Positions 56,053 to 64,000 are shown, counted from the first letter of the stretch. The stretch is DNA of 64,000 nt from Gottschalkia acidurici 9a (GCF_000299355.1 NC_018664.1:2774380-2838379), one strand, 5' to 3'. The notes: generated from the sequence alone by a model not told the origin. Numbers and translations are program-made.

Positions 56053-57123
56053 TTGTATGAAGATATCTATAAAGATTTATTAGATAAACTAGCCTATGGT
56101 CATAATTCAGTTCTATTAACTTTTATGGATCCTGTTGATAAAAAAAGTGGTAACATTAAGAAAAAAATAGTATTAACTGAAAATAATATTAAGGAAAATC
56201 TTAATTCTATAGATAATAAAGAAACTTTAATTGAAAAAATATTTTTTACATTAGAATCCGGTTATCCAGAGTTTATAGATAATGAAAATGGTGAACTAAT
56301 TTTAATTGAACCCTACTTCCCTAAACCTCGTCTTATTATTTTCGGAGGTGGACACATCGCTAGTCCTCTATCAGAATTTGGAGATAAAGTTGGATTCTCT
56401 GTTGTAGTTGTTGATGACCGTCCGTTTTTCGCAAACTCCAATCGTTTTCCTAAAGCTAGTCAGGTTATTTGCGACAGCTTTGAAAATGCATTCGAAACTA
56501 TTAAGCCACATAAATCCGACTTTATTGTAATTGTAACAAGAGGCCATAAGTATGATGGACTTTGTTTACGTAAATCCTTAGGCTATGATCTAAAGTACGT
56601 AGGTATGATAGGATCGAAACGTAGAGTAAAAGGAGTTATGGATCAATTATTAAGCGAGGGATTCTCTCAAGAACAATTAGATAGAGTAAACTCTCCTATT
56701 GGTCTACATATAGGTGCTGTTACTCCGGAAGAAATAGCAGTCTCTATAATAGCTGAAGTTATTAGCTTTAGACGAAAAGGAAAAAGTAGCAATTTCATTA
56801 AAAAATCCAATTGGCCAGAGTTTGACCCTGATGTAATTGAAGAAATGACTAAAACTGAAGATCCAAAAGCACTTGTAACTATTACTTCCTCAAAAGGTTC
56901 TGTACCTAGAAAAGCAGGAGCTAAAATGATTGTTTGGTATGATGGTAGGACTATGGGAAGTATAGGTGGAGGATGTAGTGAAGGTGGTATAATAAATATA
57001 GCGAGAGACGTTATACTGAATAAAGGATATGCTACTGAACATGTTGACATGACAGGGGAAGTAGCAGAGTCTGAAGGTATGGTTTGTGGTGGAACTATGG
57101 AGGTACTCATTGAGTCATTCTAA
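56053..57123 (+). CDS. XdhC/CoxI-family maturation factor, domains in reversed order
   Basis: 356 residues. The start is TTG 56053, seven bases after AGGTGGTGA; two GTG codons upstream overlap that site. The N-terminal part (about 85-235) is a Rossmann-like XdhC domain: LIIFGGGHIASPL, VVVDDRP, FIVIVTRGHKYDG and KYVGMIGSKRR. The C-terminal part (about 265-356) is the CoxI-type domain: KALVTITSSKGSVPRKAGAKM and GSIGGGCSEG. The usual order is CoxI first. XdhC proteins insert or sulfurate molybdenum cofactor in xanthine dehydrogenase-type enzymes. No hydroxylase gene is adjacent; a Mo/W oxidoreductase of another family lies 11 kb away. Confidence 0.9.
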   Translation: MYEDIYKDLLDKLAYGHNSVLLTFMDPVDKKSGNIKKKIVLTENNIKENLNSIDNKETLIEKIFFTLESGYPEFIDNENGELILIEPYFPKPRLIIFGGGHIASPLSEFGDKVGFSVVVVDDRPFFANSNRFPKASQVICDSFENAFETIKPHKSDFIVIVTRGHKYDGLCLRKSLGYDLKYVGMIGSKRRVKGVMDQLLSEGFSQEQLDRVNSPIGLHIGAVTPEEIAVSIIAEVISFRRKGKSSNFIKKSNWPEFDPDVIEEMTKTEDPKALVTITSSKGSVPRKAGAKMIVWYDGRTMGSIGGGCSEGGIINIARDVILNKGYATEHVDMTGEVAESEGMVCGGTMEVLIESF

Positions 57124-57208
57124 ATAATAATACTATATGTTAAATATCCTAAAGACATGAACTTTTAGATTTTATTTAAGAGCTAACTCTCATTACTAAT
57201 ATAATTAT

Positions 57209-57252
57209 GGGATTACTATCAATAAACTTTAAAAAAGTTTGATAGTATCCCT
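57209..57252 (+). terminator. hairpin terminator of the XdhC-like gene
   Basis: GGGATTACTATCAATAAACTT and its near-complement around AAAA, 85 bases after the stop. The arm has one or two mismatches. Confidence 0.65.
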
Positions 57253-57395
57253 ATGTTCATTTATAAATACCTTACTAAGTTCTAATTTTCTATTTTAAAT
57301 TATTTATATAACTTGAGTACATTCTAAAATTAATCATCTTCCAAAGTACCGTAATGGAAACCTTACTTTCACTTCTTTAAAGATGAATTAGAATA

Positions 57396-59093
57396 TTAGA
57401 ATTTACTGTCATCTATCGAATCAAGCCATTCCTTAATAGGTTCTACAACTTCTTTAATAGTACCATCAACAAATGGATTTTTTAGCTTAGCTAATTCTAC
57501 TAGTTCTAAGAAAGATTTACTTCCTCTAGCTTTGCAAAGTCTTATATAGTCATTCCAAGCTGATTCCCTATTTTCTCTAGTTTTTATCCAAAATTGGAAT
57601 GCACACACTTGAGCTAATGTATAATCTATATAGTAGAAAGGGCTTGCGAATATGTGTCCTTGTTTAAACCAGTACCCACCCCTACTTAGAAAATCATTAT
57701 TTTCATAATCTCTAAATGGTAGGTATTTCTTCTCTATCTCTCTCCATTTGTTTTTTCGTTCCTGAGGAGTTGCATCTGGGTTTTCATATACAAAATGCTG
57801 GAACTCATCGACAGTTACTCCGTAAGGAATAAAATTTATTGCTCCACTTAAATGGCTAAATTTATACTTATCTACCTCATGTTCAAATAGTAATTCCATC
57901 CAAGGCCATGTTATAAATTCCATACTCATAGAGTGTATCTCACAAGCTTCATAAGTTGGAGATGCATATTCTGGTATTTTAAAATCCATACTTAAATAAG
58001 ACTGAAAAGCATGACCTGCTTCATGAGTTAGAACATCAACATCCCCACTAGTTCCGTTAAAGTTTGCAAAAATAAAAGGGGATTTATAGTTAGGAATATG
58101 TGTACAATAACCTCCTCCCATCTTTCCTTTTTTGCTTGTTAAATCTAATAGCTCTTTTTCTACCATAAATATGAAAAACTCATCTGTTTCTTTAGAAAGC
58201 TCTTTGTACATTTGTTTACCTTTCTCAATAATCCAGCTCTCATCGCCCTTAGGAGTTGCGTTTCCAGTTAAATACTCTAATGGCTCATCAAAATATTTCA
58301 ATTCATTTAATCCCAATCTATTTTTTTGTCTATCTTTCAGTTCTACTACCAGTGGAACTAAATCTTCATATACTTGCTTTCTATAGTTTGCTACTAGTTT
58401 TGAATCATAATCAGATCTAGATAGACGAGCATAACCGAGTTCTACGAAATTATCATATCCTAATTTTTTAGCTATTGTATGTCTAACTTTCACTAAATTA
58501 TCATAGATTTCATCGAATTTAGATTCATTAGATTTAAAGAAGTTTATATAAGACTCCTGTGCTTTTTTTCTTTTTCGTCTATCTTTTGACTGGATAAATG
58601 GAGTCATCTGGCTTAAGTTCCTTTCCTCCCCTTCAAATTTAATTTTAGCAGAAGCAATAAGTTTATCATACTCTGTTACTAGCTTATTCTCTTTAACTAA
58701 ATCTTCTATTATTTCCTCTGAAAAAGTCTTTAGTTTGAGCTCTGCTAATTTAAATAATTGACTTCCCCATTCTCTTTGTAACCTTCTTCTGAATTTTGAA
58801 TTGACTAATGCTTTATAGTACTTTGAAATAAGACCTTCATACTTAGGAATATTTTCATCAATAAAATTTTGCTCTTTTTCATAAAATTCATCTTCTGTAT
58901 TAATGGAATGTCTGATATACACTAAGCTAGTCATAGTATCTACTGTATCTCTTATCTTATTTATTTCTTCTACAACCATGCTTTGTTCTCTAAAAGATCT
59001 TGATTTAGAAAACCTATTAAGTAAGTGATTAAATTCTTTACTTATTTCATCTAAATTAGGTCTAACATACTCATAATCTTTAAACTTTGTCAT
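57396..59093 (-). CDS. M3-family oligoendopeptidase (PepF-like)
   Basis: 565 residues with the zinc site LTHEAGHAFQSYLS (about 352-365), that is HExGH, and the downstream Glu in TYEACEIHSMSMEF. It cleaves short peptides in the cytoplasm. Helical N-terminal half and catalytic C-terminal half fit the M3 family; length fits the 560-600-residue PepF type. The start ATG 59093 follows AGGAGGTAT. Single gene. Confidence 0.93.
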   Translation of the reverse strand: MTKFKDYEYVRPNLDEISKEFNHLLNRFSKSRSFREQSMVVEEINKIRDTVDTMTSLVYIRHSINTEDEFYEKEQNFIDENIPKYEGLISKYYKALVNSKFRRRLQREWGSQLFKLAELKLKTFSEEIIEDLVKENKLVTEYDKLIASAKIKFEGEERNLSQMTPFIQSKDRRKRKKAQESYINFFKSNESKFDEIYDNLVKVRHTIAKKLGYDNFVELGYARLSRSDYDSKLVANYRKQVYEDLVPLVVELKDRQKNRLGLNELKYFDEPLEYLTGNATPKGDESWIIEKGKQMYKELSKETDEFFIFMVEKELLDLTSKKGKMGGGYCTHIPNYKSPFIFANFNGTSGDVDVLTHEAGHAFQSYLSMDFKIPEYASPTYEACEIHSMSMEFITWPWMELLFEHEVDKYKFSHLSGAINFIPYGVTVDEFQHFVYENPDATPQERKNKWREIEKKYLPFRDYENNDFLSRGGYWFKQGHIFASPFYYIDYTLAQVCAFQFWIKTRENRESAWNDYIRLCKARGSKSFLELVELAKLKNPFVDGTIKEVVEPIKEWLDSIDDSKF

Positions 59094-59102
59094 AATGATA
59101 CC

Positions 59103-59363
59103 TCCTTATATTCAGCATATATTTTCTAACACAAGCTTCTGGCTAAACCTAGTAGCCTTAGTCCTAGTCCTATCTGATTTTTACCATCTTCGAGCAATAT
59201 TAATAATACTTCTTACCTCTCTTCTTTATATCTTAGTGTATTTCCTCTTATAACCTTAATTTGTTTCAAGATTCATTATCTCATTAAGTTTATATTCTCC
59301 TTGAGCTTTTAGTCTAGATCTTTCTTCCAGTGTACTTATTATTTAGTTAGCTAAAAAGACTAA
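59103..59363. other. degenerate gap, no gene seen
   Basis: About 260 bases between the M3 peptidase start and the permease remnant. Stops in all frames; it may hold further remains of the broken ABC operon, but I recognise none. Confidence 0.3.
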
Positions 59364-59682
59364 TCAAGATGACATTATTGTTCGCCATAAAATTTTGGGA
59401 ATATAATTAATTCTAAGTACATCAAATAAAATAACGCCTAATTCTCCTGCACTTATTACTGATGCTATAAAGGATAGCTAGACTAGGAATAATCCTTAGC
59501 AAATTAAATAAGTTCATTATGTAATTAGATATTTTTGAAGTCTTAAAGCATATAATCTCTAACGGTATAGATATTAAAATTCCTATAAGAATTGCTACTA
59601 TACTGATTGAAATGTGATTTATAACCGCTCCATAGTATTTATCAATATTTTCTAATAGATATTTAATAACAGAATCTACCAT
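59364..59682 (-). pseudogene. ABC-type osmolyte/glycine-betaine permease remnant
   Basis: The first 68 residues (MVDSVIKYLLENIDKYYGAV, then HISISIVAILIGILISIPLE and RIIPSLAIL) match the start of OpuC/ProW-like permeases. The frame then shifts, and the C-terminal part reads ASVISAGELGVILFDVLRINYIP in another frame, joining the family's late helix. The middle of a normal permease (over 100 residues) is missing. No ATPase or binding-protein gene remains nearby. Confidence 0.75.
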
Positions 59683-59862
59683 AACATCTATTCTTTCTTA
59701 AGATTAAATCTTTAATAGACAATACAATAATTACACTGTAAACATATGCTAATATCCATATTATTTTAATTAATTCTCTGATAATAAATATATATTTCTC
59801 TAATAGTAACTACAGTTAAGTAAAGTTATTATAAATATACTCTATATGTCTTCAGATAAAAG
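59683..59862. other. AT-rich gap, no gene seen
   Basis: About 180 bases between the permease remnant and the terminator of the sigma-factor operon. No reading frame or repeat stands out. Confidence 0.3.
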
Positions 59863-59896
59863 AAAAAGGAATCTCTTTCATATGAGATTCCTTTTT
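59863..59896 (-). terminator. hairpin terminator of the sigma/anti-sigma operon
   Basis: AAAAAGGAATCTC and GAGATTCCTTTTT around an eight-base loop, 40 bases after the anti-sigma stop. Confidence 0.85.
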
Positions 59897-59936
59897 CCTC
59901 TTTGTAATATATAATACTCTTTAAATATCTAAATAA

Positions 59937-60902
59937 TTACTTAATAGATTCTGCTATCTTTATTAGTTCACTCTTTGTAACTTCTCCTCTTCCACTTATC
60001 CCGTAAATTACACCATTATATTCCCAGTCAATATTTCTATTATCCATCAGTATAGCGTCTACATCATTAATTTTTATCTTTTCTATTTTTCCATCTGTTC
60101 CATCTACATATCCTGTTTCTTCATCAGCAAATCTTTGTTGCATAAATATTTCTTTTTTCCCATCTTTAAAATATAGATCAATATACTTAGTACCCTTTAC
60201 AACCCCATCCGCATTTTTATAAAACTCTGCCCTATCAAACTCATATCCTTCTGGTAAATAACTTGGAAGTATAACATTAAAGCAAGTGTACTTATTTAAT
60301 TCATCAGAGTTTTTAACTACTAATGTCGTTTCTTTTCTTTCTTTCTCATATTCAGCTACAGTAGTAATAGTACCACCTGACATATCTTCAATTTCTTCAC
60401 CATCAGATGTATAGTATTTTCCTTTATATTTTTTTGAAAATTCCTTTACTTCATTTCCATCTTCATCAAAAATCTTTCCTTTTAACTCTGATGGCACAAC
60501 AAATGACTCTTGTTTAGATGCCTCTTCTTGTATAGCTGCTATATGACCTAAAGATATTTTCTTTATCACTTTTCCCATTAGATCCTGACCAAATGATGTC
60601 TGAGTTAAAGAAACACTTACTACACATACTAATGTGATTGACGCCGCTATAGTAGTTAAACGTTTTGATTTTCTTGAACTTTTCATAATATTATCTCCCT
60701 TGTATTCATTTATATTTTTTAGAGCTTTATTAAACACAGCCTCTTTATTACTATCTTTACTAAAATCATTATCTACTAATTTCTTTCCTAGTTCTAAAAG
60801 TTCATTATATTCTTCAGATTTTAATTGACTTTCATTTTTTGTTCCATTAAGATAGGTGTCCATATCTATAGAAAACCTATCTTCTATACTTTTTTTATTC
60901 AT
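59937..60902 (-). CDS. ECF anti-sigma factor with DUF4367-type extracytoplasmic domain
   Basis: 321 residues. A cytoplasmic N-terminus of about 80 residues (MNKKSIEDRFSIDMDTYL) should bind the sigma factor. One membrane helix (about 83-103) precedes an outside part with a DUF4367-like module at about 205-321: LPSYLPEGYEFDRAEFY and IAESIK. This module resembles those in the M56 receptors nearby (VPDYLPSE). No HxxxCxxC zinc motif is seen, so it is not a ZAS-type anti-sigma. It is translated two bases after the sigma-factor stop. Confidence 0.85.
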   Translation of the reverse strand: MNKKSIEDRFSIDMDTYLNGTKNESQLKSEEYNELLELGKKLVDNDFSKDSNKEAVFNKALKNINEYKGDNIMKSSRKSKRLTTIAASITLVCVVSVSLTQTSFGQDLMGKVIKKISLGHIAAIQEEASKQESFVVPSELKGKIFDEDGNEVKEFSKKYKGKYYTSDGEEIEDMSGGTITTVAEYEKERKETTLVVKNSDELNKYTCFNVILPSYLPEGYEFDRAEFYKNADGVVKGTKYIDLYFKDGKKEIFMQQRFADEETGYVDGTDGKIEKIKINDVDAILMDNRNIDWEYNGVIYGISGRGEVTKSELIKIAESIK

Positions 60903-60904
60903 AC

Positions 60905-61471
60905 CTATCCCTCTCTTTCTATTTCTTTTTTTAGCTTTTTCATTGACCTATAAATTATCACACCAACATTACTTTCAGTGATATGTAATATGTCTGCAAT
61001 TTCTTTATTTTTTAACTCTGCACCAAATTTAAGTGCTACTATATTTCTATCTCTCTCATCTAAAGTATTTAAAGCTTCCAAAAGTTCATCTTTTGTATCT
61101 AGGCCTACCATGATGTCTTCTGGTGTTTTCTTTCTCGATACTAGCTCCTTAATTGCATCTATAGAAAATAAATTATGTTTTTTTATACTCCTAAAATAGT
61201 CATTTATCGCATTTCTAGCTATGGCAAACACCCATACTTCAAATGGTGATTTCTTATCAGAGTAAGTGTGTTTTTTTATTATAATTTTTTCAAATACTTT
61301 ACTTGTCAAGTCTTCTGCTGTGTAATGACAATTAACTCGATAGTATATATAGTTGTAAACCCTTTTATAATAAACTTCAAATATATAAGTAAAATCTTCT
61401 TGTTTAACATGTCCTTGGACGTCTAGAACTTTTTCTTTATTTAAATTGTTAAATAGAGTAGCTTGATGCAT
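60905..61471 (-). CDS. ECF-type RNA polymerase sigma factor
   Basis: 188 residues with region 2 (VYNYIYYRVNCHYTAEDLTSKVFE split: YNYIYYRVNCHYTAEDL; then VWVFAIARNAINDYFR) and region 4 (LDERDRNIVALKFGAELKN, then ILHITESNVGVIIYRSMKKL). It would direct polymerase to ECF promoters while held by the anti-sigma factor encoded next. A candidate self-promoter lies at 61528-61553. The start ATG 61471 follows AGGAGG at a long 12-base spacing, with GAGG closer; an alternative start is not obvious. Confidence 0.92.
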   Translation of the reverse strand: MHQATLFNNLNKEKVLDVQGHVKQEDFTYIFEVYYKRVYNYIYYRVNCHYTAEDLTSKVFEKIIIKKHTYSDKKSPFEVWVFAIARNAINDYFRSIKKHNLFSIDAIKELVSRKKTPEDIMVGLDTKDELLEALNTLDERDRNIVALKFGAELKNKEIADILHITESNVGVIIYRSMKKLKKEIEREG

Positions 61472-61527
61472 ACCTCAACATTCCTCCTTTCTTCACTTTC
61501 ACTTAGCTAAGCATCTTCATATGTTAA

Positions 61528-61553
61528 TACGTATAACTTTTCATTTCATTACA
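61528..61553 (-). promoter_or_regulatory. candidate ECF-type promoter of the sigma operon
   Basis: On the minus strand TGTAAT, 16 bases, then CGTATT, which resembles ECF promoters of the TGTAAC...CGTC/CGTA class. It places transcription start about 50 bases before the sigma ATG, consistent with autoregulation. One match of this kind in AT-rich DNA can be chance. Confidence 0.4.
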
Positions 61554-61680
61554 TGTTTTCATAAAATTTTTTATATTTTTATAATTAATTATAAAAATGA
61601 ATTAACCCTCTAAATTAATTCGTTGTGCTAGTTGATTTTTTATATTGAAATTACTTGTTTTAAATCACCAAGTTATTTAT

Positions 61681-61809
61681 TTATTCTTTCTTTAAATTTA
61701 TCAAGACATCACCATTGCAAGGATTACTATCAATTATGATACGGCCCTCCGTACTCTTTATAAAACAGTTTTTTTCAATAAGCATCCATTTGCTCTTCAT
61801 GTTTTTCAA
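61681..61809 (-). CDS. small protein, 42 aa, unknown function
   Basis: TTG 61809 follows AGGGGGAAAT at good spacing; ATG 61800 is an alternative. The protein reads MKNMKSKWMLIEKNCFIKS, then EGRIIIDSNPCNGDVLINL. Two Cys, no signal peptide. It starts 41 bases from the first BlaI operator of the divergent BlaI gene, so it may share regulation. No family recognised; short, so only moderate confidence. Confidence 0.45.
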   Translation of the reverse strand: MKNMKSKWMLIEKNCFIKSTEGRIIIDSNPCNGDVLINLKKE

Positions 61810-61836
61810 TATTTCCCCCTTTTATTTAATTTAATC

Positions 61837-61889
61837 TTGACATTTTCCATTTACAACTGTAAACTATACTTAAGATTTACACATGTAAA
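61837..61889 (+). promoter_or_regulatory. BlaI-type promoter with two operators
   Basis: TTGACA (61837-61842), 17 bases, TAAACT (61860-61865). Dyad one, TTTACAACTGTAAA (61850-61863), overlaps the spacer and -10. Dyad two, TTTACACATGTAAA (61876-61889), lies 26 bp downstream. Both fit the BlaI core TACA-NN-TGTA. It has the same layout as the promoter at 35321-35373. Confidence 0.8.
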
Positions 61890-61914
61890 TTTTATTGTAT
61901 GGAGGTATTCTACT

Positions 61915-62301
61915 ATGAGTAATAATTTTCAAATATCCGAATCTGAATTAGAAGTTATGAAGCTTCTTTGGGAAAGTAGTCCTTTATCTGCTAATGAAAT
62001 AATTTCTTCTTTATCAGATAGAATGAACTGGTCACATCAAACTATAAAAACTTTTATAAATAGACTTCTAAATAAACAAGTAATATCATTTGAGAAGTCT
62101 GGTAGAAGTTATCTTTACTATCCTTTAGTTTCTTATGATCAGTATGTAAAATCAGAAAATAAATCTTTTCTTGAAAAAGTCTATAATGGAGCTGTTAGTA
62201 TGCTTTTTTCGAAATTTTTAGAAGATGAGAAACTATCAGAAAAAGAAATTGAAAGACTCCAGAAAATTTTAGAAGAGAAAAAAAGTGAACTAGAAGAATA
62301 A
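61915..62301 (+). CDS. BlaI/MecI-family repressor, paralogue
   Basis: 128 residues from ATG 61915 after ATGGAGGT; an upstream in-frame start at 61837 would run through the operators and is rejected. Winged helix (ISESELEVMKLLW, WSHQTIKTFINRLLNKQVI, SGRSYLYYPLV), then a Lys/Glu-rich C-terminal coiled coil. It is very similar to the repressor at 34908-35294. The next gene, an M56 receptor, starts 19 bases after its stop. Confidence 0.94.
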   Translation: MSNNFQISESELEVMKLLWESSPLSANEIISSLSDRMNWSHQTIKTFINRLLNKQVISFEKSGRSYLYYPLVSYDQYVKSENKSFLEKVYNGAVSMLFSKFLEDEKLSEKEIERLQKILEEKKSELEE

Positions 62302-62320
62302 TTTAAAAGGAAGTATTTAT

Positions 62321-64000
62321 ATGAACATACTTGAAAAGGCTTTACTATGGGTTTTATACTCTTCGCTTATAGCTACTATTATGACAATATTTATATTAGC
62401 TATAAAAAAGCTCTTTAAAAATTATCTTAGTCCTAGGCTTCAGCATGTTTTATGGTTTCTGATATTAATAAGACTTCTACTTCCAATATCTATTGGAAGT
62501 CCTTTAGACTTAATAGATATTGTATCAGAAAGCTATAAAAACATAATAGATTATGAAAAATCTGATTTATCTCAATCTTTAACTTCTAATGATAGTTTTA
62601 AAAAAGATATTAAAGGAGATAGAGCTGATATCATATCTAGATTAAATGATAATAGTGAAGCCAATACCAAGAAGATGTATGAAGAAGACACTTTAAAGAG
62701 TAAATTCTTAAAAATAGAAAAACTATTATATGAATTTAAGGAACAAGAAAAAGATTCTATCGAAAAAATAATAAAAATATCTTCATATATATGGATTATT
62801 GGATTTAACACTATATCTATATTTGTTCTTTCAATTACTTTAAAATTTAAGAACAATACAAGAGAATTTTATAAAGTTAATAATCCACATATTGAGCATA
62901 TATTAGAAATATCTAAGGACAAGTTAGACCTAAGTAAAAATATTTCTATTTATTGTAATAGTGAATTTAAAAGTCCCTTTATATATGGAGTTCTAAATCC
63001 CAGAATTTATATTCCTAAATATGTTTTAGATATGTCTACAGATCAAGAGTTGCTACATATTATTTTACACGAGCTTGCTCATTACAAAAGAAAAGATTTA
63101 CTATCTAACTTACTTTCTATATTAGCTATATCTTTTCATTGGTTTAATCCAGTTATATGGTTTGCAATGAAAAAAATGAGAGATGACAGAGAGTTATCGT
63201 GTGATGGTTATGTACTAGAGGTTCTTGAAGATCATGAATCTATAGAATATGGAATGACTATATTAAACTTTTCCAAAGTTTTTTTTAATAGTGATTATAG
63301 AAACAATCTTAATTTATGCTTTTATGAGAGTAGTACGCAAATTGAAAGGAGAATTATGATGATAAAACATTTTAAAAAAGGTTCATATAAGTTATCTACA
63401 GTAAGTGTTATACTTCTTACCTTAGTGGGATCTGCAACACTAGTAGGAGCTGAAGGTAATATAGTAAACTCTAATATAAGTGCATCAGTAAGTCAAAATG
63501 TAGGAAAAGAAGATAGTGAAGATTTTAAACTATACTCAGATAAAGAAAATCTTTTATTTAATACTCTAGATAGGGCAAGTGATTTCGTGGATTTTGAATT
63601 TAAAGTACCCGATTATTTTCCGCAAGAAACTGAGTTTAACGGAATATCTTTTAATAGAGAGGACAATCTTGTAAATATACGTTTCGATAATTTCGAAGGC
63701 ATAGGGGTACACTTTGATTTTTTAACTTCAAAAAAAGATATCATCGAGAGTCTTAAAAATACAAGAAACGATATGATAGAGAATGTTAATACTGAAAAAA
63801 GAAAAAGCGGTGAACATTCTGAAACTATAGTAGATTATAAAGAAGAACCTTTTAGTATTTCTAATATAAATGGTACAAATTTTACTATAACAACTAGTTC
63901 AACTGGAAAACCTAAAGATTCTAAAGAAGTATTAAACGATGCACGCGCGGAGAGATATTTTGTGTGGAAGGAAAAAGATACATGGTATGCAATTCAATAT
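62321..64000 (+). CDS. BlaR1-like M56 receptor protease with DUF4367-type sensor (partial, runs off window)
   Basis: 560 codons are visible; the 3' end lies beyond the window. Start ATG 62321 follows AAAGGAAG. MNILEKALLWVLYSSLIATI is nearly identical to the receptor at 30104, and the zinc site HELAHYKRKDLL and MRDDRELSCDGYVLEVLE are conserved. The outside part begins a DUF4367-like module (VPDYFPQETEF, YFVWKEKDTWYAI). Among the three receptors it is closest to the one at 30104-32410. It would cleave the BlaI protein encoded just before it. Ligand unknown. Confidence 0.9.
   Translation, partial: MNILEKALLWVLYSSLIATIMTIFILAIKKLFKNYLSPRLQHVLWFLILIRLLLPISIGSPLDLIDIVSESYKNIIDYEKSDLSQSLTSNDSFKKDIKGDRADIISRLNDNSEANTKKMYEEDTLKSKFLKIEKLLYEFKEQEKDSIEKIIKISSYIWIIGFNTISIFVLSITLKFKNNTREFYKVNNPHIEHILEISKDKLDLSKNISIYCNSEFKSPFIYGVLNPRIYIPKYVLDMSTDQELLHIILHELAHYKRKDLLSNLLSILAISFHWFNPVIWFAMKKMRDDRELSCDGYVLEVLEDHESIEYGMTILNFSKVFFNSDYRNNLNLCFYESSTQIERRIMMIKHFKKGSYKLSTVSVILLTLVGSATLVGAEGNIVNSNISASVSQNVGKEDSEDFKLYSDKENLLFNTLDRASDFVDFEFKVPDYFPQETEFNGISFNREDNLVNIRFDNFEGIGVHFDFLTSKKDIIESLKNTRNDMIENVNTEKRKSGEHSETIVDYKEEPFSISNINGTNFTITTSSTGKPKDSKEVLNDARAERYFVWKEKDTWYAIQY

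Noticed and set aside
61837-61914. 26-residue N-terminal extension of the second BlaI
   Set aside because: It would be encoded by the promoter and operators, and the paralogue has no such extension. ATG 61915 has GGAGGT.
1-64000. tRNA, rRNA, T-box or CRISPR features
   Set aside because: No tRNA-like TTCGAATC loop, T-box GGTGG...GCG core or regularly spaced repeat was recognised by eye; a covariance search would be needed to exclude them.

Overview
The window is very AT-rich, uses strong GGAGG-type ribosome binding sites, has short intergenic gaps with hairpin terminators, and carries a Gram-positive anaerobe's gene set: Rrf2/CymR-like regulator, SLH-anchored surface enzyme, BlaI/M56 receptors, ECF sigma with anti-sigma factor, a Mo/W-bisMGD oxidoreductase, iron alcohol dehydrogenase, a microcompartment shell protein and cobalamin salvage. 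This suggests a low-GC member of the Clostridia, possibly Peptostreptococcaceae. The family assignment is inference; no rRNA or tRNA gene was seen to anchor it.

Layout. 1-3.2 kb: a minus-strand two-component system. 3.3-5.6 kb: a small accessory patch with a TIR/nucleoside-deoxyribosyltransferase-like protein, an XRE repressor with two perfect operators, and two unknown genes, one frameshifted. 5.9-8.7 kb: an AraC regulator followed by two EamA exporters. 8.7-15.4 kb: a doubly frameshifted cobT, then housekeeping genes (Rrf2 regulator, OsmC, PlsC, RlmI-like methyltransferase, YczE-like protein, secreted amidase). 15.8-17.9 kb: an ABC-F ATPase. 18-23.3 kb: two dead IS1182-type insertion sequences bracketing two secreted proteins, one a stalk-domain/thioredoxin fusion. 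23.4-26.7 kb: an orphan PduT-like shell protein and two paralogous stalk-domain proteins. 26.9-29.9 kb: ilvE, a metallo-beta-lactamase-fold hydrolase and msrAB. 30.1-36.1 kb: a BlaI repressor with two giant M56 receptors and a repeat protein. 36.4-38.5 kb: ung and an iron alcohol dehydrogenase. 38.9-41.8 kb: a second two-component system closely resembling the first. 41.9-54.3 kb: transporters and enzymes (CDF, Mo oxidoreductase, YbaK, GNAT, SLH nucleotidase, cystine symporter, HPP, Zn alcohol dehydrogenase, a C_GCAxxG_C_C protein with a TDT transporter). 54.4-59.1 kb: an Ntn hydrolase, two small unknown proteins, an XdhC-like protein and an M3 peptidase. 59.3-64 kb: a permease remnant, an ECF sigma/anti-sigma pair, and a second BlaI/M56 locus running off the end.

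The most distinctive theme is envelope sensing. Three M56 receptors and the ECF anti-sigma factor share a similar DUF4367-like extracytoplasmic module. The two BlaI promoters have the same architecture: TTGACA, a 17-bp spacer, TARACT, and two TTTAC-N4-GTAAA-type dyads exactly 26 bp apart. The two OmpR-type regulators are each preceded by 11-bp direct repeats. A second theme is decay: single-base A-tract indels disrupt cobT, the 5.34-kb gene and one insertion sequence, while the other insertion sequence is closed by two in-frame TAA codons.
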